64,000 nucleotides of DNA, taken from the NCBI RefSeq assembly GCF_914271435.1, contig NZ_CAJZAI010000006.1, forward strand, positions 265,520 through 329,519. Reading direction: 5' to 3'. Positions 60,530 to 64,000 of this stretch are shown piece by piece (position 1 is the first letter of the stretch; each line of letters starts with the position of its first letter). Under the pieces are notes generated by a model, which searched no databases, was not told the origin of the DNA, and worked only from the letters and a program-made list of their open reading frames with translations. Source of the DNA: Cupriavidus laharis (GTDB lineage: Bacteria > Pseudomonadota > Gammaproteobacteria > Burkholderiales > Burkholderiaceae). A program made the translations under genes and the position numbers.

Positions 60530-60682
60530 TATTGTAGTGCCCCAGTGCTGCACGAGGCCCCGCCCTGCCCGCCTTCCCCTTGGCGCAGGCGTGCGGCACG
60601 TGCGCAGGGCGCTACTATCGGCGTTACCATCCACGCTGCAACAAGCAAAAATACTTCTACGGGAACATCAGAAGGAGAAAGC

Positions 60683-61321
60683 ATGAAATTCAAGTTCGCC
60701 ACCGTCTCGCTCGCAGCGGCCACGCTCCTGGCCGCCGGCTGCGCCACCGAACAACAGACCCACACGGCCGTCGGGACCGGCGTGGGCGCTGCTGTGGGCG
60801 CCGGCCTGGGCAACCTGATCGGCGGCAATACCACCGGCACGCTGGTCGGCGCGGCGGTGGGCGGTGCCATCGGCGGCGCCACCGGCTACAACTGGAATGC
60901 CATCCGCGGCAAGCTGAACAAGGATACCGCCGGTACCGGCACCCAGATCACCGAGCAGCCGGATGGCTCGCTCAAGGTCAATATCCCTAGCCAGGTCACC
61001 TTCGACACCGACAGCGCCACCATCAAGCCGTCGTTCCGCACCGTGCTGGACCAGGTGGCCCAGACGCTGGGCCAGCACCAGGACGTGAGCGCCAACGTCG
61101 TCGGCCATACCGACAGCACGGGCAACCCGCAATACAACATGCAGCTCTCCCAGCGCCGCGCCCAGAGCGTGGCCAGCTACCTGGGTGACCGCGGCGTCGC
61201 CCGCAACCGCCTGTCGGCCGAGGGCCGGGGCCAGACCCAGCCCGTGGCGGACAACGCCACCGAGGCCGGCCGGGCACAAAATCGCCGCGTCGAAATTTTT
61301 TTGAAACCAATTCAAGGGTGA
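60683..61321 (+). CDS. OmpA-family peptidoglycan-associated lipoprotein with glycine zipper
   Basis: A 212-residue outer-membrane lipoprotein. Signal peptide with lipobox LAAGC (lipid cysteine C20), a glycine-rich zipper (about 30-68; VGAAVGAGLGNLIGG, VGAAVGGAIGGATG) and a C-terminal OmpA-like peptidoglycan-binding domain (about 100-212; NVVGHTDSTGNP, LSQRRAQSVASYL, AEGRGQTQPVADN, NRRVEIFL). The start ATG is at 60683 with GAAGGAG. The frame is open far upstream but that is a high-GC artefact. The protein likely tethers the outer membrane to peptidoglycan. A strong terminator follows. Confidence 0.92.
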   Translation: MKFKFATVSLAAATLLAAGCATEQQTHTAVGTGVGAAVGAGLGNLIGGNTTGTLVGAAVGGAIGGATGYNWNAIRGKLNKDTAGTGTQITEQPDGSLKVNIPSQVTFDTDSATIKPSFRTVLDQVAQTLGQHQDVSANVVGHTDSTGNPQYNMQLSQRRAQSVASYLGDRGVARNRLSAEGRGQTQPVADNATEAGRAQNRRVEIFLKPIQG

Positions 61322-61427
61322 GCCAGTCATAGAAACAGGTACCGCTTGCCACCGTTGCTGGCTCGCGATAGGTGGCTGACCTCCCGGGCGGTGCCTGATT
61401 TCTCCTCCTTTTCCGTTGTGGAAAGCT

Positions 61428-61455
61428 GCGCCGGCATTGACCGGCGCTTTTTTTT
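61428..61455 (+). terminator. Rho-independent terminator after the OmpA-family gene
   Basis: GCGCCGG (61428-61434), loop CATTGA, CCGGCGC (61441-61447), then eight T. A clear strong terminator. Confidence 0.9.
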
Positions 61456-61542
61456 GGCGCCGATCCAGGATGCGCCGATTAATCCTCTTTCGCGTCCGCC
61501 GTAGTTTCGTCATGCGCAATTCCGGCCGCCCCGCGTCGTGCT

Positions 61543-61551
61543 TGCTAAAAT
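61543..61551 (+). promoter_or_regulatory. candidate extended -10 element for metG
   Basis: TGC directly followed by TAAAAT (61546-61551) gives an extended -10, about 80 bases before the metG start. No -35 match 17 bases upstream, which suits an extended -10 promoter. Confidence 0.4.
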
Positions 61552-61632
61552 AACCGTTTCGCAGCCAGCGCCCGGCTCCGCCGCGGCTGCCGCCCCGACT
61601 GCTTTCCCGTCATCCCCCACCGGCTCTTTTCC

Positions 61633-63696
61633 ATGACCGCACGTCGTATCCTCGTCACATCTGCCCTGCCTTACGCCAACGGCCAGATCCATATCGGCCA
61701 TCTGGTGGAGTACATCCAGACCGACATCTGGGTGCGCTTCCAGCGCATGATGGGCAACGAGGTCTACTACGTCGGCGCCGACGACACGCACGGCACCCCG
61801 GTCATGCTGCGCGCCGAAAAGGAAGGCATCACGCCCAAGGAACTGATCGACCGCGTCTGGACCGAACACAAGCGCGACTTCGACAGCTTCCTGGTGTCGT
61901 TCGACAACTACTACAGCACCGACGCAGAAGAAAACCGCGAGTTGTGCGAGAAGATCTACCTGGCCCTGAAGGCCGACGACCTGATCGCCGAGCGCGACGT
62001 CGAGCAGTTCTACGACCCGGTCAAGAACATGTTCCTGCCGGACCGCTTCATCAAGGGCGAGTGCCCGAAGTGCGGCGCCAAGGACCAGTACGGCGACTCG
62101 TGTGAAGTCTGCGGCACCACGTACGTGCCGACCGACCTGAAGAACCCGTATTCGGTGGTCTCCGGTGCCACGCCGGTGCGCAAGTCGTCCACGCACTTCT
62201 TCTTCAAGCTGTCCGACCCGCGCTGCGAAACCTTCCTGCGCGAGTGGGTGGCCGACCTAGCCCAGCCGGAAGCCGCCAACAAGATGCAGGAATGGCTGGG
62301 CAGCGAAGGCGAAGCCTCGACGCTGTCCGACTGGGACATCTCGCGCGACGCGCCATACTTCGGTTTCGAGATTCCGGGCGCCCCAGGCAAATATTTCTAC
62401 GTGTGGCTGGACGCGCCGATCGGCTACTACGCGAGCTTCAGGAACCTGGCCGCGAAGAAGGGCATCGACTTCGACGCCTGGGTCGGCCCGCACTCCACAG
62501 CCGAGCAATACCACTTCATCGGCAAGGACATCCTGTATTTCCACACGCTGTTCTGGCCGGCCATGCTGCGCTTCTCGGGCTACCGCACGCCGACCAACGT
62601 GTTCGCCCACGGCTTCCTGACCGTGGACGGCGCCAAGATGAGCAAGTCGCGCGGCACCTTCATCACCGCGCAGAGCTACATCGACACCGGCATGAATCCG
62701 GAATGGCTGCGCTACTACTTCGCGGCCAAGCTGAATGCCAGCATGGAAGACCTGGACCTGAACCTGGACGACTTCATCGCCCGGGTCAACAGCGACCTGA
62801 TCGGCAAGTACGTCAACATCGCCAGCCGCGCGGCTGGCTTCCTGGTCAAGCGCTTCGATGGCAAGGTCGATGAGGCCGCGCTGGCCCACCCGCTGCTCAA
62901 GCAGCTGCGCGAGGCCGCCCCGCAGCTCGCCCAGCTGTATGAAGCGCGCGAGTACAGCAAGGCGCTGCGCCTGGTGATGGAACTGACCGACGCCGTCAAC
63001 GCGTTCGTCGATACCGAAAAGCCGTGGGAACTGGCCAAGGACGAAGCGAAGCGCGCCGCACTGCACGCCGCGTGCTCGGTGTCGCTGGAAGCCTTCCGCC
63101 TGCTGACGGTCTACCTGAAGCCCGTGGTGCCCTCGATGGCTGCCGGCGTCGAGCGCTTCCTCAACGTCGAGCCGCTGGACTGGCGCGCCATCGACAAGCA
63201 ATTGTCGGCTTCCAGCCCGGTGCAGCCGTACCAGCACCTGATGACCCGCGTCGATGCGAAGCAGATCGACGCGCTGCTGGCCGCCAACCGGGAGTCGCTG
63301 CAGGCCTCGGCGCCGGCCGCAGCGGCATCGGCCGCCTCGATCGAGCCGATCGCCGACACCATCACCATCGACGACTTTGCCAAGATCGACCTGCGTGTGG
63401 CGAAGATCGTCGAATGCCAGAAAGTGGAAGGCTCCAGCAAGCTGCTGCAACTCACCCTCGACCTTGGCGAAGGCCGCACGCGCAATGTGTTCTCGGGCAT
63501 CCAGTCGGCCTACACGCCGGAACAGCTGGTGGGCAAGCTGACCGTGGTGGTCGCCAACCTGGCGCCACGCAAGATGAAGTTCGGCGTGTCCGAAGGGATG
63601 GTGCTGGCGGCTTCTGCGGCCGATGAAAAGACCAATCCGGGGCTGTATATCCTGGAGCCGCACAGTGGTGCGGTGCCTGGCATGCGGATTGGCTGA
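61633..63696 (+). CDS. metG: methionyl-tRNA synthetase
   Basis: A 687-residue class I synthetase. It carries the HIGH motif (in [15 protein letters not shown], residues 18-32), a zinc-binding pair CPKC...CEVC (about 137-160), the KMSKS loop (335-339), the anticodon-binding helical domain and a C-terminal tRNA-binding (Trbp111-like) domain (about 575-687, [38 protein letters not shown] text from [13 protein letters not shown]). Length and start are usual. It charges tRNA-Met, so is essential. A terminator follows it. Confidence 0.96.
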   Translation: MTARRILVTSALPYANGQIHIGHLVEYIQTDIWVRFQRMMGNEVYYVGADDTHGTPVMLRAEKEGITPKELIDRVWTEHKRDFDSFLVSFDNYYSTDAEENRELCEKIYLALKADDLIAERDVEQFYDPVKNMFLPDRFIKGECPKCGAKDQYGDSCEVCGTTYVPTDLKNPYSVVSGATPVRKSSTHFFFKLSDPRCETFLREWVADLAQPEAANKMQEWLGSEGEASTLSDWDISRDAPYFGFEIPGAPGKYFYVWLDAPIGYYASFRNLAAKKGIDFDAWVGPHSTAEQYHFIGKDILYFHTLFWPAMLRFSGYRTPTNVFAHGFLTVDGAKMSKSRGTFITAQSYIDTGMNPEWLRYYFAAKLNASMEDLDLNLDDFIARVNSDLIGKYVNIASRAAGFLVKRFDGKVDEAALAHPLLKQLREAAPQLAQLYEAREYSKALRLVMELTDAVNAFVDTEKPWELAKDEAKRAALHAACSVSLEAFRLLTVYLKPVVPSMAAGVERFLNVEPLDWRAIDKQLSASSPVQPYQHLMTRVDAKQIDALLAANRESLQASAPAAAASAASIEPIADTITIDDFAKIDLRVAKIVECQKVEGSSKLLQLTLDLGEGRTRNVFSGIQSAYTPEQLVGKLTVVVANLAPRKMKFGVSEGMVLAASAADEKTNPGLYILEPHSGAVPGMRIG

Positions 63697-63713
63697 TCTG
63701 CCTGGCGGAGAGC

Positions 63714-63750
63714 AAAACGGCGGCGCGCTCGGGCGGCCGCCGTTTTTTTT
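63714..63750 (+). terminator. Rho-independent terminator after metG
   Basis: AAAACGGCGGC (63714-63724), an eleven-base loop, GCCGCCGTTTT (63736-63746), then further T residues to 63750. Strong terminator, 18 bases after the metG stop. Confidence 0.85.
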
Positions 63751-63815
63751 GGTTCGCCGAATTGCGGGGGCTGTGGGGAGGATTGGGTTGGCGTGCTTGG
63801 CGGGCGCCGCTGTTT

Positions 63816-63861
63816 CGCCGGCGTAGCCGGCGAGTCCCTTTTTGTCCGAGCGACAAAAAGG
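63816..63861. repeat. tandem hairpins beside the IS element
   Basis: A first hairpin CGCCGGC-GTA-GCCGGCG (63816-63832) and a second CCTTTTTGTC-CGAGC-GACAAAAAGG (63837-63861). Such tandem hairpins recur as intergenic elements in this bacterial group as far as I recall; no copies elsewhere in the window. Confidence 0.5.
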
Positions 63862-63890
63862 AACCAAAAAGCGCGTTTGTTTGCCCTAAG

Positions 63891-64000
63891 GATGCTCTGC
63901 ACAAATAGCTAGCGGATGTGCTTGCAATGAATCGTCGAGCCAGCGAGCATGTCGGGCATGAAACAAGCTGACCTTGGATTGAACTTGTCGACCAAGCGCA
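63891..64000 (+). mobile_element. left end of an IS5-type insertion sequence (truncated by window end)
   Basis: From about GGATGCTCTGCACAAATAGC the sequence changes to a lower-GC character with the terminal pattern of IS5-group elements, followed 60 bases later by a transposase start at 63949. The exact left boundary and the target duplication cannot be fixed because the other end is outside the window. Confidence 0.65.
63949..64000 (+). CDS. IS5-family transposase N-terminus (partial)
   Basis: The frame ATG-TCG-GGC-ATG gives MSGMKQADLGLNLSTKR, which resembles the first residues of IS5-type transposases (typically followed by a KREFLDEM-type segment beyond the window). Only 17 residues are visible, so the family is inferred from the start and the terminal sequence. 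A second in-frame ATG is at 63958. Confidence 0.6.
   Translation, partial: MSGMKQADLGLNLSTKR

Larger units (their letters stand above)
60362..60682. other. 321-base divergent intergenic region between apbC and the OmpA-type gene
   Basis: No gene is seen. It holds a candidate promoter and palindrome for the lipoprotein gene (below) and presumably the apbC promoter. The segment from 60370 to 60500 is less GC-rich than the average and includes GATTACAGACATTTACAAATCTC-type AT-rich stretches. No terminator. Confidence 0.6.
61322..61632. other. 311-base intergenic region: terminator of the OmpA-type gene and metG leader
   Basis: Contains the terminator at 61428-61455 and a promoter-like -10 at 61543-61551 for metG. 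No gene is seen. Confidence 0.65.

Overview
The window looks like chromosomal DNA of a high-GC betaproteobacterium of the Burkholderiaceae, most likely Cupriavidus or a close Ralstonia relative. This is inferred from gene order and protein families: fused hemDX with hemC and hemY, yqgE-ruvX-pyrR-pyrB-pyrC', and the dcd/apbC/metG neighbourhood. No rRNA, tRNA, CRISPR array or phage module was seen.

Region 1 (1-21191) is a surface-polysaccharide locus. The left 3.5 kb (plus strand) is visibly AT-richer and encodes the end of a methyltransferase, a flippase-like membrane protein and an unrecognised 779-residue membrane protein. From 3649 to 21191 everything is on the minus strand. In transcription order it runs rmlB, rmlD, rmlA, rmlC (dTDP-L-rhamnose), manC (GDP-mannose), wzm-wzt (ABC exporter with a C-terminal glycan-recognition extension), two methyltransferases (one fused to a coiled coil), a 1261-residue protein with three glycosyltransferase modules, gmd and rmd (GDP-D-rhamnose or a related 6-deoxyhexose), and two single GT4 enzymes. 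The set fits an ABC-exported O-polysaccharide that is built in the cytoplasm, probably capped by methylation, recognised by the Wzt tail and then exported.

Region 2 (21391-40604) is mostly housekeeping: apaH, a J-domain protein, plsC, the pyrimidine genes pyrR-pyrB-pyrC' (the dihydroorotase homologue lacks its metal-binding histidines), ruvX, yqgE, an rRNA pseudouridine synthase, hemC-hemDX-hemY, ppc, a ferritin-like exported protein divergent from an ECF sigma/anti-sigma pair, and argH.

Region 3 (40852-47468) holds a TRAP permease pair without a neighbouring binding protein, a SulP anion transporter and an AdiA-like amino-acid decarboxylase.

Region 4 (47709-60361, minus strand) has dcd, then an eleven-gene respiratory formate dehydrogenase cluster, then apbC. 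The cluster encodes a cysteine-type molybdenum or tungsten catalytic subunit with a Tat signal, an Fe-S subunit, cytochrome b, FdhD, a TorD-like chaperone, a small Tat protein, a small lipoprotein, a small secreted protein, a 720-residue polyferredoxin and DUF3306/DUF3305 proteins. Region 5 has an OmpA-type lipoprotein, metG and the left end of an IS5-type insertion sequence at the right edge.

Dispersed elements include three copies, plus a degenerate half copy, of a hairpin-rich intergenic repeat, two terminator-like hairpins between convergent genes, and a terminator-like hairpin whose loop contains the pyrR stop codon just ahead of pyrB.
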